64,000 nucleotides of DNA from Leptospira noumeaensis (lineage in GTDB: Bacteria > Spirochaetota > Leptospiria > Leptospirales > Leptospiraceae). Under the pieces are notes generated by a model, which saw only the letters and a list, made by a program, of their open reading frames with translations, had not been told where the DNA came from and made no database searches. The DNA lies in assembly GCF_004770765.1 (NCBI RefSeq), contig NZ_RQFK01000026.1, positions 1,426,001 to 1,490,000 on the forward strand. Direction: 5' to 3'. Each line of letters starts with the position of its first letter. Positions within the stretch are counted from its first letter, which is position 1. A program made the position numbers and the translations under genes. Below, piece after piece: positions 7,849-17,036 of the stretch.

Positions 7849-10410
7849 ATGGAATCATACCCTCTCATTTATTTTGTAAAACCCGAAGGAACCATATCAG
7901 ATTGGGAATATTTTTGGCATCAGATTCCCTATGGAGCGCCGGGGATCCTTACATTTTTTGTAGGAGTTTTTTTAAGTTACTTTGCCTTCCAAAAATTTCG
8001 CAAAGCAGAGGTTGATACTAAATTTTTTCATTTAAACCTTACCATTTCTTTTATCAGCTTTGGATCAGTTGGTCTTGTGTTAACAACCAGGGCTTGGATT
8101 CAAGATGTAAATACATTAGTTTTCTGGAATGATCTATTATACTTTCTTGTCGCACCATTAGCCCCAACTGCTTTTTATTTGGCCTACCATATGACAGGCA
8201 AACAAAGTAAGTTGTTATTGTATTATTCTTATCTTTGTTGGGTTGCCAGTTTAGTATTATACTTTGGTGTTTTGATTGGGAAAGGTTTCGAAACCACTGT
8301 CTTCGAATTCACTTTTGGAAAGTATCCAAGAGGGAGTTCCTTTGTTCGGCCTTGGGGGATATTAGCGCCACTGGGATACTTTCTATTGATTTTACCTTCG
8401 TTTATCAAACATTACCAGTACATTCGGAAACATTACCATCTAACATTATTCCATGGAGTAAATTTACTTTTTTTACTCACAACGATGAATGCACCAAGTA
8501 TCCTTGGGTTCAAAGTGTATCCGGGTGGATTCTTTCTGTTCATTCCAATGTTACTTGTGGCCTATGGTGTTTTTCGTTCAGACTTTTTTGATGTGAACGA
8601 ACTTCTATTCCAGAAGAATGGAATGTTTTACTTTCTATTTGCACTTTTATCTTTTGTTTTAATTTTTATATCTTTTGGTGTTTCTTTTGGTTTATCACCA
8701 GACGCTTACGAATCGGCAAAATGGTATCCTTGGGGCATCCCTCCCGTTATCTCTGTGTTTGGTGCCGTTTTTCTTTCAATCATTGTTGCCGGTGCCAATC
8801 CATCAGCAAGGATCAACCAACTTTGTGCCTTCGCTCTGATCCTCACTGGTTTTTATGTCATTCAGTCTGTTCCTTTAAAGTTAAACATTTCGTATGTAGT
8901 TCAACTTCGCATTTCTCAAATGACATTTGTGGCTTTCGCTTTTGCACCAAGTATCATGGTACGTTTGGTATTTGAAGCCATTGGTCAAAAATCTCCTTCA
9001 TGGATTCAAGGAATTGACTTTCTTTGTGTGAGTGCTGCCGTGCTTGCCCCTTCTCCTTATTTATTTGTAGGTTATTTTGATTACCCTTGGTCGAGAGTCC
9101 ATCACGGAGGCCCTGCTGAATTACTTGTGGGTATGAATGGTGCCATTGCCCTTGTTTTGGTACTCATTACTTTTTTAAGAAACAAAGGTTATATTAACTT
9201 TGCTTCGAAATGGATCATTGGATCTTTTTTACTGTCCGCAATTTTGTTATTAGCGGCACTTTTACCAAGTCATGGAATTCCTATTTATCCCATTGCTGAC
9301 TTTCAATTCATTCCTGCGTTTTTACTTGGTTATGCGGTGCTCCGGCATGGTGCTTTGTCTTTGGAAGGAAGAACCATCCAACTCAGCCAAAGGTTAGCCA
9401 ACTTAGGCCTGATTACCATGGGCATTGCTGCCATTTTGTATTTTCCTCTCATTCGTGAACAATACGGAGTGGGAGAATCTGCATTTCATTTAACCATGAT
9501 TGTGCTTCCTCTTGTTTTGTTTAACTATCTTGTTGTTTATATCATGTCTCGTCCTTTAGCAGAGGAATTGGATATCAGTTATTTCCTATTGGATTTGGAA
9601 AAACAAAAGGCAGATGAAGAAAGAGAAAAAGCTCTCATTGCTCAGGACAAAGCAGAAGAAGCAATGGAAGAATCTGAAAAATTACTTCTCAACATTTTAC
9701 CTTATAAAGTAGCTCAGGAACTCAAACAAAAAGGAAGTGTGACACCGTCTCGGATCGAAAATGTCACAGTCCTTTTTACGGACTTCAAAGGGTTTACCAA
9801 AGTGGCAGAAGGAATGGACGAACAAAGTCTAATTGAAGAGTTAGATGCATGTTTCACTCAATTCGATGAAATCATTCTTAGAAATAATTTAGAAAAATTA
9901 AAAACCATTGGGGACAGTTATATGTGTGCCGGTGGACTTCCTGTAGAAAATAGAACTAGTGCCATTGACGCTTGTTTGGCGGCATTGGAAGTCCAAAGTT
10001 TTATGAACCAATTGAAAGAAATCAAAACCGCACTCAACCTACCATTTTGGGAACTCCGACTGGGAATTCACACAGGTCCTGTAGTTGCGGGTGTTGTGGG
10101 TCGATTTAAGTTTGCTTATGACATTTGGGGTGATACAGTCAATACGGCATCACGAATGGAGTCCGGTGGAGAAACAGGAAAAATCAATGTTTCCAAAGAA
10201 ACCTACGAGTTAGTGAAGTATTTTTTTGTTACAGAATATAGAGGGAAAATTCACGGTAAAAATAAAGGTGAGTTGGATATGTATTTTGTCCACCGCCTAA
10301 GACCCCGTTATTCGCAAGATCCGGATGGAAAGGCACCTAACCAATATTTCCGGGAAGTGTATTCCCGGATTAGTCATGGTGCCAATATTCGTTGGAAGAG
10401 TGAAGTTTAG
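7849..10410 (+). CDS. Membrane-bound class III adenylate cyclase
   Basis: An 853-residue sensor-type cyclase. Residues ~1-570 contain many hydrophobic membrane segments, followed by a charged coiled-coil linker (EKQKADEEREKALIAQDK) and the cyclase homology domain. The two metal-binding aspartates are visible at about residues 645 (LFTDFKGF) and 689 (TIGDSYM). The purine-specificity positions read Lys (EKLKTIGDSY) and Asp (AYDIWGDTVNTASRME), which in this family indicates ATP rather than GTP, so the product should be cAMP. ATG 7849 has an AAAGGG stretch just upstream. Leptospira genomes are rich in such cyclases; the signal sensed by the membrane part is unknown. It is convergent with fliF with one base between the stops. 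Confidence 0.9.
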   Translation: MESYPLIYFVKPEGTISDWEYFWHQIPYGAPGILTFFVGVFLSYFAFQKFRKAEVDTKFFHLNLTISFISFGSVGLVLTTRAWIQDVNTLVFWNDLLYFLVAPLAPTAFYLAYHMTGKQSKLLLYYSYLCWVASLVLYFGVLIGKGFETTVFEFTFGKYPRGSSFVRPWGILAPLGYFLLILPSFIKHYQYIRKHYHLTLFHGVNLLFLLTTMNAPSILGFKVYPGGFFLFIPMLLVAYGVFRSDFFDVNELLFQKNGMFYFLFALLSFVLIFISFGVSFGLSPDAYESAKWYPWGIPPVISVFGAVFLSIIVAGANPSARINQLCAFALILTGFYVIQSVPLKLNISYVVQLRISQMTFVAFAFAPSIMVRLVFEAIGQKSPSWIQGIDFLCVSAAVLAPSPYLFVGYFDYPWSRVHHGGPAELLVGMNGAIALVLVLITFLRNKGYINFASKWIIGSFLLSAILLLAALLPSHGIPIYPIADFQFIPAFLLGYAVLRHGALSLEGRTIQLSQRLANLGLITMGIAAILYFPLIREQYGVGESAFHLTMIVLPLVLFNYLVVYIMSRPLAEELDISYFLLDLEKQKADEEREKALIAQDKAEEAMEESEKLLLNILPYKVAQELKQKGSVTPSRIENVTVLFTDFKGFTKVAEGMDEQSLIEELDACFTQFDEIILRNNLEKLKTIGDSYMCAGGLPVENRTSAIDACLAALEVQSFMNQLKEIKTALNLPFWELRLGIHTGPVVAGVVGRFKFAYDIWGDTVNTASRMESGGETGKINVSKETYELVKYFFVTEYRGKIHGKNKGELDMYFVHRLRPRYSQDPDGKAPNQYFREVYSRISHGANIRWKSEV

Positions 10411-10411
10411 T

Positions 10412-12112
10412 TTACGTTTGTTCTTCCTCAGCAAGCCAAGTGCGTAGTAGCTGTGCCACATCTTCTGGTTTTTCTTTTGCTAGGTTGATTGCATTTTCGA
10501 GTAACTCTCGTCTGAGTTTTTCGTCGAGGGAGAGTTCGACTTCTGCTCCCCCTTCGTCCATCACTCGAAGAGCGGCTTCCCGCATCATTTGTTGTTGAGC
10601 AGCCAGCTCTTCTTCTCTGAGTCTTCTTCTTCTTGCGATTTCTTTTTTGATCGCACGGTAAACTAAGATCGCAAGGATAAGTAGAATTAAAATAACAAGG
10701 GAAGCAATCACCATATTACGAATGGCACGTTGTCTTTGAAACTCTTCATCTTCTGCACGGAATTGTTCGGTTCTATCTTTTGGAATGGTGATGACACTGA
10801 TTTGGTCACCACGGGATCTTGTGTAACCAATCGCAGCTTCTAAGTTTTTACGAACGAGTTTTAAATCACCTTCCGCAACAGGAATGTATTTTCTGTCATA
10901 TCCCATTCCATCTTCGCGTTCTTTTCGTTCCCAAACACCATCCACTACAACAGAAAGTCCAATTTTTTCTATCTTCCAGGGTTGGCGTTTGATATCTTTC
11001 ACACGTTTGTTGAATTCGTAGTTATTGATATTTTCGTCTTTGGAATATTCTGCTTTTTGATAGTCTGTATCTTTATAACCAGGAGGAAGGTTTGGCTCAG
11101 TTCCTGCAGGACCATCGGGAGTAAACCCACGACCCTTAAAAGATTCTTTTGTTTCTTTGGAAGATACTTTTAAAGAATATCCATCAACCAACTTTCTTTC
11201 GTTATATGGGGTGTCAGGGTTGTCTTCTTCCGCAACCACAGGTAATACTTCATTTTCAGTTAAGGATTCTTGGTCCCAATTGAAGGAATATTCGAAACGA
11301 GTGATGTCCACTCGATCTTCTCCACCCAAATACCAACGAAGGGTATTGCGAATGTCGATGAGACGTTTGACTCGTTCTTCTTCTTCGATTCTAAGTTTTT
11401 CTTGGACAATCCTAAGTTCTAATCTTTCTTTTTCTAAATCTTCTTCAAAGTCAGAAATGATTTTACCGTCAGGATCGGCCACACTTACGTTTTCTGGTTT
11501 TAACTTAGGAACCGCGCGAGCGACTAAGTTCACAATCCCTTTGATTTCTTTTTTACTCATTCCTTCTACACCAGGTTTGAAGTGTAGAATCACACTGGCT
11601 TTCACAGGATAGGAATTGGATTCAAAAAGATCACCTTCAGGGATGGCGATGTTGACATCGGATCTTTCGATCGGTCTTAACGTATTGAGTGATTTTTCAA
11701 TCGCACCTTTGAGAGCTCTGTACTTTTTAATGTCTTTGTCGAATTGGGTCTCAGTGAATTTTTCAATGTCGAATAGTTCCCAACCAGTGACACCAGCAGG
11801 AATCAAATTCTCTTGTGCCAGTTTTGTAACGATCTCTTGTCTTTGTTCGGGATCAACAGTGATGAGACTTGTATCACTCGAACCATAAGAATAACCGAGA
11901 GCATCTAGTTTTTTAGTTACTTCAGAAAAGTCTTTGGAATCCAAATCCTTAAAGAGAACCACTCGGTTTCGTTGTGACGAGACGTTGGATAAGATGATGA
12001 CTGCCACCACCACAACGGCGAGCACACCACCCAAAATCATTTTTTTGGTTTTATCGAGTTTGTTTAATAACTCTTTGAGATTATCGATGATTTTTTGCAG
12101 TGGTTCAGGCAT
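10412..12112 (-). CDS. fliF: Flagellar MS-ring protein FliF
   Basis: Forms the membrane ring on which the flagellar motor is built. The start ATG at 12112 has a GAGG ribosome binding site 8 bp upstream; an upstream in-frame extension is not needed. The protein is 566 residues (typical 530-580). It has a first membrane segment at about residues 24-46, the YscJ/FliF ring-building domains ([32 protein letters not shown]), a charged middle, a second membrane segment near residue 475 and a C-terminal FliG-binding tail [17 protein letters not shown]. No fliG or other fli gene follows; the gene is alone between mazEF and the cyclase, about 10 kb from flgB-flgC-fliE, which often accompany fliF in other bacteria. 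Confidence 0.95.
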   Translation of the reverse strand: MPEPLQKIIDNLKELLNKLDKTKKMILGGVLAVVVVAVIILSNVSSQRNRVVLFKDLDSKDFSEVTKKLDALGYSYGSSDTSLITVDPEQRQEIVTKLAQENLIPAGVTGWELFDIEKFTETQFDKDIKKYRALKGAIEKSLNTLRPIERSDVNIAIPEGDLFESNSYPVKASVILHFKPGVEGMSKKEIKGIVNLVARAVPKLKPENVSVADPDGKIISDFEEDLEKERLELRIVQEKLRIEEEERVKRLIDIRNTLRWYLGGEDRVDITRFEYSFNWDQESLTENEVLPVVAEEDNPDTPYNERKLVDGYSLKVSSKETKESFKGRGFTPDGPAGTEPNLPPGYKDTDYQKAEYSKDENINNYEFNKRVKDIKRQPWKIEKIGLSVVVDGVWERKEREDGMGYDRKYIPVAEGDLKLVRKNLEAAIGYTRSRGDQISVITIPKDRTEQFRAEDEEFQRQRAIRNMVIASLVILILLILAILVYRAIKKEIARRRRLREEELAAQQQMMREAALRVMDEGGAEVELSLDEKLRRELLENAINLAKEKPEDVAQLLRTWLAEEEQT

Positions 12113-12223
12113 AGTACGGGCCTCGTCAGGATTTGAGACATAATGTCCGGGCAATTCCGAAATGTACAAGTACTTTTCGGTTTGGTGCGGAAATTACCGA
12201 TGAGTTTAGGCAGCGATTTGGAA

Positions 12224-12262
12224 TTGACGATTTATGTGTGTGATTACATTGTAATTACAATG
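12224..12262 (+). promoter_or_regulatory. Putative promoter and palindromic operator of the mazEF pair
   Basis: A TTGACG box (12224-12229) and a TACATT box (12245-12250) form a candidate promoter with a short 15-bp spacer. A perfect 16-bp palindrome, CATTGTAATTACAATG, spans 12247-12262 and includes the ATG start codon of the antitoxin gene. MazE-type antitoxins usually bind palindromes in their own promoter, so this is a natural autoregulation site. With transcription starting near 12257 the mRNA would be almost leaderless; no Shine-Dalgarno sequence is visible. Confidence 0.6.
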
Positions 12263-12508
12263 AAGGCTGCTGTCATACAAATCGGAAATTCGAAAGGAAT
12301 CCGAATTCCCAAAACAGTTTTAGCGGAATGTCAGATAGAAGACGAAGTCGATCTACTGGTAGAGGACAATAAAATCATCATCACGCCGGTTAAAAACAAA
12401 CCGCGAGTGGGTTGGGAAGACCAATTCAAAGCGATGGCAAAAGGAAAAGAGGATGAGTTATTCATTCCAGATTCAATTGATTTGAATTCACAGGATTGGG
12501 AATGGTAA
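12260..12508 (+). CDS. mazE: MazE-like antitoxin (AbrB/SpoVT fold)
   Basis: An 82-residue protein beginning MKAAVIQIGNSKGIRIPK, the swapped-hairpin AbrB-type DNA-binding domain of MazE/PemI antitoxins, followed by an acidic, Trp-rich tail (DSIDLNSQDWEW) of the kind that wraps the toxin. I place the start at ATG 12260; the frame is open further upstream but that sequence does not resemble the family. It overlaps the toxin gene by 7 bp, typical of a translationally coupled toxin-antitoxin pair, and the palindrome over its start codon is the likely operator. Confidence 0.85.
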   Translation: MKAAVIQIGNSKGIRIPKTVLAECQIEDEVDLLVEDNKIIITPVKNKPRVGWEDQFKAMAKGKEDELFIPDSIDLNSQDWEW

Positions 12509-12825
12509 TCAATCAATACGAAATCTACTTAATCAATTTAGATCCAACCGTTGGAATTGAAATTCAAAAATCTAAACCTTGTATTGTGATTTCGCCGAAT
12601 GAAATGAATCAGTTCATTGGAACTGTGATGATTGCACCGATGACTACCGCTTCAAAACGTTACCCCACAAGAATGGAACTATCCTTTCAGGAAAAAAAAG
12701 GATCTATTGTTTTAGATCAAATCAGAACCGTTGATAAATCCAGGTTGATTCAAAAACTAGGGTCAGCAGATCAAAAAACAATTCAGAAAATTAAAAGAGT
12801 CATAAAAGAAATGTTAGTCGATTAG
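12502..12825 (+). CDS. mazF: MazF/PemK-like endoribonuclease toxin
   Basis: A 107-residue member of the PemK/MazF family, sequence-specific mRNA interferases. Visible signatures: the N-terminal QYEIYLINLDPTVGIEIQKSKPC (split here as YEIYLINLDPTVG and EIQKSKPCIVISP), the MIAPMTT strand, and the conserved SIVLDQIRTVDKSRL segment with the catalytic-region Arg and Thr. I chose ATG 12502 because an AGGATTGG stretch precedes it at suitable distance; TTG 12496 is also possible. It is coupled to the antitoxin by overlap. The RNA cleavage sequence cannot be inferred. Confidence 0.88.
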   Translation: MVINQYEIYLINLDPTVGIEIQKSKPCIVISPNEMNQFIGTVMIAPMTTASKRYPTRMELSFQEKKGSIVLDQIRTVDKSRLIQKLGSADQKTIQKIKRVIKEMLVD

Positions 12826-12862
12826 ACTGAAACATTCTTTTACGACTCTTAAACCAAATTCC

Positions 12863-14332
12863 TTAAGCCACACCTTCCACTTTTTGGAACACACGATCAA
12901 ATCGTTTGAGGGCGTCATCAATCACCGCATCTGTATCGGAAGCACTGGTATAAAGTCTACTTCCTGCAAGAGTCACAAGTCCTTCTGACATATAAGCGGC
13001 ACCCATTTCTTCCATCGCATGTTTTCTTTTATGCGCTTCTGAGATGGTTTTTTTAATAGTCCAGAACTTCTTGATGTTGATATCGAGTAACATAGTGCCA
13101 ACGGTTTCTAAATGGCAAATGGAACCTTGGTTGAAGGCCACAAAAGGAAGGTCATACTTTTTGATCAGTTTTTGTAGTCCTTTTGTTAGGCGGTCTCCAG
13201 CCCTTCCTGATTTTTCAAGAGCTCCTGTTTTTTCCATTTCACAAAGAGTAAAATAACCAGCAGCAGAACTGAGTGGGTTTGCAGCCATGGTTCCACCGAT
13301 TAATGCCTTTTTGGTGCCAGTTTGGAGTCCAGCGGATACATATTTCATGTATTCTTTTTTACCACCAAGTCCACCAGCTGATGGATATCCACCTGCCACA
13401 ACTTTTCCAAAGATAGTAAGGTCAGGAGTCACACCATAATACCCTTGGGCACCACTGAGTCCAATACGGAATGCGGTGACCACTTCATCAAAAATAAGAA
13501 GGGCACCGTATTTATCACAAAGTTCTCTAACACCTTTGTTGAAATTACGGTCAAGAGGTCTTGTTCCACTTTCTGGTCCTACTGGTTCAATGAGAACAGC
13601 CGCCGTACCACCACGGAAACGATTTCTTTTGAGAACAGATTCTAAAGCGTTCAAATCGTTCGGATAAAATTCTTGTGTGTATTTGAAAATGGATTTAGGA
13701 ACTCCATTGGCTTCAAAATGCCTTGTGCCCGGGATTCGTAGTCCATAAGCCAATTGGTCACTCCAACCATGATAAGCTCCACCCATCTTCACTATATTTT
13801 TTTTCTTAGTGGCAAGCCTTGCCACACGAATCGATGCCATACAAGCTTCCGTTCCCGAGCCGAGCATACGAAACATTTCCACAGAAGGAACTAACTCTAC
13901 AATTTTTTCAGCTAACTTGTATTCGTATTCATGAAAAAGACCAGTAACGGGACCAGTTGTATTGAGAAGTTCGATGACTTTTTTACGGACAATATTTGGA
14001 TTACTTCCGAGAACGGTAGGCCCACCGGCTTGTAAAAAATCGATGTATTTATTTCCGTCTAAATCATAGAGATAAGCACCGGATGCCTCAGTGAATACAA
14101 GAGGGAAGGGGTGATTGAAAGAAAGGTTGTGTTGGACCCCGCCAGGAATGTATTCCGAAGCCTTAGTGATCATGGCTTTGGACTTACTGCATTTTTTATC
14201 AAAGTAATTATGAATGATATCATCCATTGCGTCTTTACGAATGGAGCGGATGGGAAGGGAAATGAGTTTCCTTAAGTCTTTGTAAACTTGGTCTACATCT
14301 GGGTATTCGTTCATGGAAAAGCCTTGGGCCAT
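12863..14332 (-). CDS. Class III PLP aminotransferase, glutamate-1-semialdehyde-aminomutase-like
   Basis: A 489-residue fold-type I PLP enzyme. The start ATG 14332 has a GAGG-containing ribosome binding site (AAGAGGAAAG). Visible motifs: IPGGVQHNLSF near the N-terminus, LGSGTEACMASIRVARLATK (PLP phosphate region), GGAYHGWSD, LIFDEVVTAFR (Asp that contacts the PLP ring N) and the Schiff-base lysine in TIFGKVVAGGYPSAGG. Closest by eye to glutamate-1-semialdehyde 2,1-aminomutase-like enzymes, but it is longer than HemL (about 430) and stands alone from other haem genes, so it may be a different aminotransferase. A 17-bp-arm operator lies just upstream (14359-14396), and the divergent tetR gene follows, so it is very likely repressed by that TetR protein. 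Confidence 0.8.
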   Translation of the reverse strand: MAQGFSMNEYPDVDQVYKDLRKLISLPIRSIRKDAMDDIIHNYFDKKCSKSKAMITKASEYIPGGVQHNLSFNHPFPLVFTEASGAYLYDLDGNKYIDFLQAGGPTVLGSNPNIVRKKVIELLNTTGPVTGLFHEYEYKLAEKIVELVPSVEMFRMLGSGTEACMASIRVARLATKKKNIVKMGGAYHGWSDQLAYGLRIPGTRHFEANGVPKSIFKYTQEFYPNDLNALESVLKRNRFRGGTAAVLIEPVGPESGTRPLDRNFNKGVRELCDKYGALLIFDEVVTAFRIGLSGAQGYYGVTPDLTIFGKVVAGGYPSAGGLGGKKEYMKYVSAGLQTGTKKALIGGTMAANPLSSAAGYFTLCEMEKTGALEKSGRAGDRLTKGLQKLIKKYDLPFVAFNQGSICHLETVGTMLLDINIKKFWTIKKTISEAHKRKHAMEEMGAAYMSEGLVTLAGSRLYTSASDTDAVIDDALKRFDRVFQKVEGVA

Positions 14333-14358
14333 ATTATCTTTCCTCTTCCGGGTCTTTT

Positions 14359-14396
14359 TACTTGACAATGAGTGATGACTCACTCATTGTCAAGTA
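14359..14396. promoter_or_regulatory. TetR operator 1 (perfect inverted repeat, 17-bp arms, 4-bp centre)
   Basis: Bases 14359-14375 and 14380-14396 are exact reverse complements around the centre TGAC. The core TGAGTGA-TGAC-TCACTCA (14369-14386) has the 7-4-7 layout known for TetR-family operators such as the FadR box of Bacillus. Each arm also contains TTGACA, so a -35 element is buried in the site on both strands; on the minus strand this would place a transcript start near 14358, just before the ribosome binding site of the aminotransferase gene. A related site lies at 17157-17174. Confidence 0.85.
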
Positions 14397-14491
14397 GGAA
14401 TTCAAAAAATTATTCGAGAATGGCGGATTCTTGGGAAAATTGCGATCAATTTCCTTGAGAAATCCAGCCTTTTTTCATTTATAGGACGGAG

Positions 14492-15151
14492 ATGGGTATG
14501 GCAGAGACAAAGCATTTTAATGATAGTTTTGAACGGATTTCCGAAGAAAAACGGAATCGAATTTTATCCACAGCCATTTCTGAATTTGCCAACCGCGGGT
14601 TTACAAGCGCCAATACAAATACCATCGCCCAAAAAGCGGGGATCAGTGTTGGTTCCCTCTATAAATACTTCGAAACCAAAGAGGATTTTTTCCTCACGGT
14701 GGTGGATCATGGAATCACCCAATTAGAAAAAACCTTAGAATCTGTCCTTTCCTTGGATCTGGATTTGTTTGGCAAAATAGAAAAGATCATTCGTATCATC
14801 CAAACCCACTCGCGGATCAACCAAGACATCATCCGTCTCTACAATGAAATGACAACGGAAAGTAATTATGAACTGATCACACGTCTTTCTGGTGAGTTGG
14901 AATCTTTATCTGCAAAATGTTATATTGAAATGATCAATCTTGCCAAAAAAGAAGGAACCATCTCCTCCGATATCGACAGTAACCTTTCAGCTTTTTTGCT
15001 CGATAATATTTTTATGACCTTACAGTTTTCTTACTCCACCGTATATTATAAAGAGCGTATGAAGATCTATTTAGGCGAAGATGTGTTTGATAAGGATGAA
15101 GACGTTGTGGCCGGTGTCATGCGCGTGATCCGTAGGGCGCTTGGTGGGTGA
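14492..15151 (+). CDS. TetR/AcrR-family transcriptional regulator
   Basis: A 219-residue repressor. The N-terminal helix-turn-helix is clear: AISEFANRGFTSANTNTIAQ and KAGISVGSLYKYFETKEDFF, the standard TetR signature. The C-terminal two thirds are helical and form the ligand-binding and dimerisation part, which does not reveal the ligand. An AGGACGGAG sequence ends directly before ATG 14492; ATG 14498 is an equally good start. The gene is divergent from the GSAM-like aminotransferase, and the perfect inverted repeat between them is the probable operator for both genes. The same core recurs before the FGGY kinase operon at 17.2 kb, so the regulon probably includes that operon and perhaps the FLVCR-like transporter. 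Confidence 0.9.
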   Translation: MGMAETKHFNDSFERISEEKRNRILSTAISEFANRGFTSANTNTIAQKAGISVGSLYKYFETKEDFFLTVVDHGITQLEKTLESVLSLDLDLFGKIEKIIRIIQTHSRINQDIIRLYNEMTTESNYELITRLSGELESLSAKCYIEMINLAKKEGTISSDIDSNLSAFLLDNIFMTLQFSYSTVYYKERMKIYLGEDVFDKDEDVVAGVMRVIRRALGG

Positions 15152-15189
15152 GTAGAGTTTTTTGAGAATCCTTTTCTTCTCCTTACTCC

Positions 15190-15834
15190 GTGATTTGGAT
15201 GTTACAAAATAGTTCTATAAATGTATCAAGAAAGTTTATCACAATTTTGCTCAGTCTGGCAGTGATCATTTCTTGCAGATCCAGTGCAGATTTTGATCAT
15301 TATTATCCGGGTATCAATCAGAATTCTTTTTATATCACTAACTATAGAATTCCAGATTTTTACAATAAACATAAAATCATAATCAATGATAATATAATCC
15401 ATTTGGGACCTGGAATTATTTTTCCAGCCGAAGTAAAGGGAGGTTATTTAAATCAAAAAGAAATTATAGAAAATTTTTATAAAACGTCAATATGTGAAAG
15501 TATCCTTAATTCTGATCCAAACAACGTTTATACCTTTGAATATAATTTTGAAAACCCCGCAGAAGAAAATCGGCTATTATATGCTTTTTCTATCCTGTCG
15601 ATTTATCTAATACCAAACACTAAATCCGTTACCTACACGCTAACAACTAAGTATTCGATCAATAATGTAGTTAGAAAAGAATATACGAATACAAAAATTG
15701 TTAAATTTTTTGATTGGCTACCACTCGCTCCTTATGCGCTTTTCGTCGAACCGTACAAGGAAAAGGAATCATATCTCTTTTATTTGTTAATGAAAGAAAC
15801 AAATAAAAAAATTGAGAAAGATTTTTTTCGTTAA
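15190..15834 (+). CDS. Putative lipoprotein, function unknown
   Basis: A 214-residue protein with a basic N-terminus, a hydrophobic core (ITILLSLAVIIS) and a spirochaete-style lipobox ending SC, so it is probably exported and lipidated. The rest shows no domain I recognise; it contains many Tyr, Asn and Ile residues and two hydrophobic stretches late in the protein (SILSIYLIP and LPLAPYALF). The GTG at 15190 and the ATG at 15199 are both possible starts; neither has a strong ribosome binding site. The DNA is visibly more AT-rich than the genes on both sides, which may mean recent acquisition. Its stop overlaps the stop of the convergent transporter gene by 4 bp. Confidence 0.65.
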   Translation: MIWMLQNSSINVSRKFITILLSLAVIISCRSSADFDHYYPGINQNSFYITNYRIPDFYNKHKIIINDNIIHLGPGIIFPAEVKGGYLNQKEIIENFYKTSICESILNSDPNNVYTFEYNFENPAEENRLLYAFSILSIYLIPNTKSVTYTLTTKYSINNVVRKEYTNTKIVKFFDWLPLAPYALFVEPYKEKESYLFYLLMKETNKKIEKDFFR

Positions 15835-17036
15835 CTTCCCATAAACGGTGATTCTTTTAACCAAAATACCATCACAAAATTAATCAGTGATAAAATGAGT
15901 AGGATATAAAGAAACGATATCATTCCGAAGAAGTTTAGTCCTAAGATAAATAAAATGCCAGAGACTTGTCCTACTAGAAGTAACAATCCTTGCGAAGTTG
16001 ATTCTGGTGCAGGGGATGTGATCTCCGCACAGTATTGGAATCCGATAGGGGCTCCAATCCCGAGGAGAAAAAATCCAATGATCACGGAACCTGTGAGTAG
16101 GAAAATAAATCCTTGGAATAAGGTGAATAAACAAAGTCCTAAGAGAAATCCAGCCATCGCAATGATAAGGAATAATTTTCTTTTTTGTAATTTGTCAGAT
16201 AACGGCGGTATGATGATTCCACCGATGATTCCTGAAATCAGCATCACTCCACCAACAAGTCCTGATTCGTCGATATTCAGTCCTTTGATTTCACAAATTT
16301 GATCAATACAAGTGCTGACTGCATTGAAGACCCCAAGACCAATGAGAAATAAAAATAGAATTTTTTTCATGTCCTTCTGTTTCCATAAAAAACGAAGTCC
16401 TTCCAAGAACGGGAGTTCATGGTCTTCGCCGTGAGTGCTTGGAGAAGTCGGAGGTTTTTCTTTGATGAGCAGAAGAAAGAGAATGGCGGAAGCCACAGAA
16501 ACAAAACCGTAAATCATCATGACTTGTGGAATGGAATTTCCTGATTGGAGTAAGATGGGTGTCAGGATCATCACAAGAATGATTCCGAGAAATTGAGCGA
16601 GAGTTCCCAGGGCAACGGCAGTGGCTCTTTCTTGGATGGGGAACCACAATACACTTATCTTTGTGACGGCGTTAAGTAAAAAAGGTTGTGCTACGGCCAA
16701 ACCAATTTGGCAGATTAATACAATGGAATAGTCGGCAGCATAAATTCCTTTGAGTAATCCACAAACTCCTGTTAGTATGGCTCCAAACCCAACTCCTTTT
16801 TTGATCCCATACGTATCAATCACGTAAGAAGCAGGAATCGCAATGATGACAAAAACGCCGAGAAATACGAGTGAGAGCAAATCGATCTGTAAAGGGCTTA
16901 CTTGATAAAACTCTTTGGCGTCTCGGGCAATGGGAGCAAAGGTCAACCATTGCAAACAAATGGTAGCAGTGATGACAATATAGGCAAATAACACGACCCA
17001 GCGGTAGGAATATAATTTTGGAGTGTTTTGGCTCAT
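15831..17036 (-). CDS. MFS transporter of the FLVCR-like type
   Basis: A 401-residue major facilitator protein with about 12 membrane segments. The N-terminal half carries motifs seen in the FLVCR family: YRWVVLFAYI, QWLTFAPIARDAKEFYQVS, a Pro-Ala pair in AIPASYVIDTYGIKKG (the MFS loop-2 region), AVAQPFLLNAVTKISVLWFP and ERATAVALGTLAQFLG. FLVCR proteins of animals have been linked to haem, choline and ethanolamine transport; bacterial substrates are largely unknown. The gene is divergent from the FGGY kinase operon, and the TetR operator 2 lies between them 121 bp upstream of the start, so it may be co-regulated. ATG 17036 is the best start; the usual short cytosolic N-terminus follows. Confidence 0.8.
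   Translation of the reverse strand: MSQNTPKLYSYRWVVLFAYIVITATICLQWLTFAPIARDAKEFYQVSPLQIDLLSLVFLGVFVIIAIPASYVIDTYGIKKGVGFGAILTGVCGLLKGIYAADYSIVLICQIGLAVAQPFLLNAVTKISVLWFPIQERATAVALGTLAQFLGIILVMILTPILLQSGNSIPQVMMIYGFVSVASAILFLLLIKEKPPTSPSTHGEDHELPFLEGLRFLWKQKDMKKILFLFLIGLGVFNAVSTCIDQICEIKGLNIDESGLVGGVMLISGIIGGIIIPPLSDKLQKRKLFLIIAMAGFLLGLCLFTLFQGFIFLLTGSVIIGFFLLGIGAPIGFQYCAEITSPAPESTSQGLLLLVGQVSGILFILGLNFFGMISFLYILLILSLINFVMVFWLKESPFMGS

Noticed and set aside
12143..12259. N-terminal extension of the MazE frame
   Set aside because: The extension is not like any antitoxin and covers the promoter and half of the palindrome; the AbrB-like domain starts right at ATG 12260.
12863..14332. Naming the aminotransferase hemL
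   Set aside because: It has extra length, no haem genes around it and a TetR-type control region; only class III/GSAM-like is supported.
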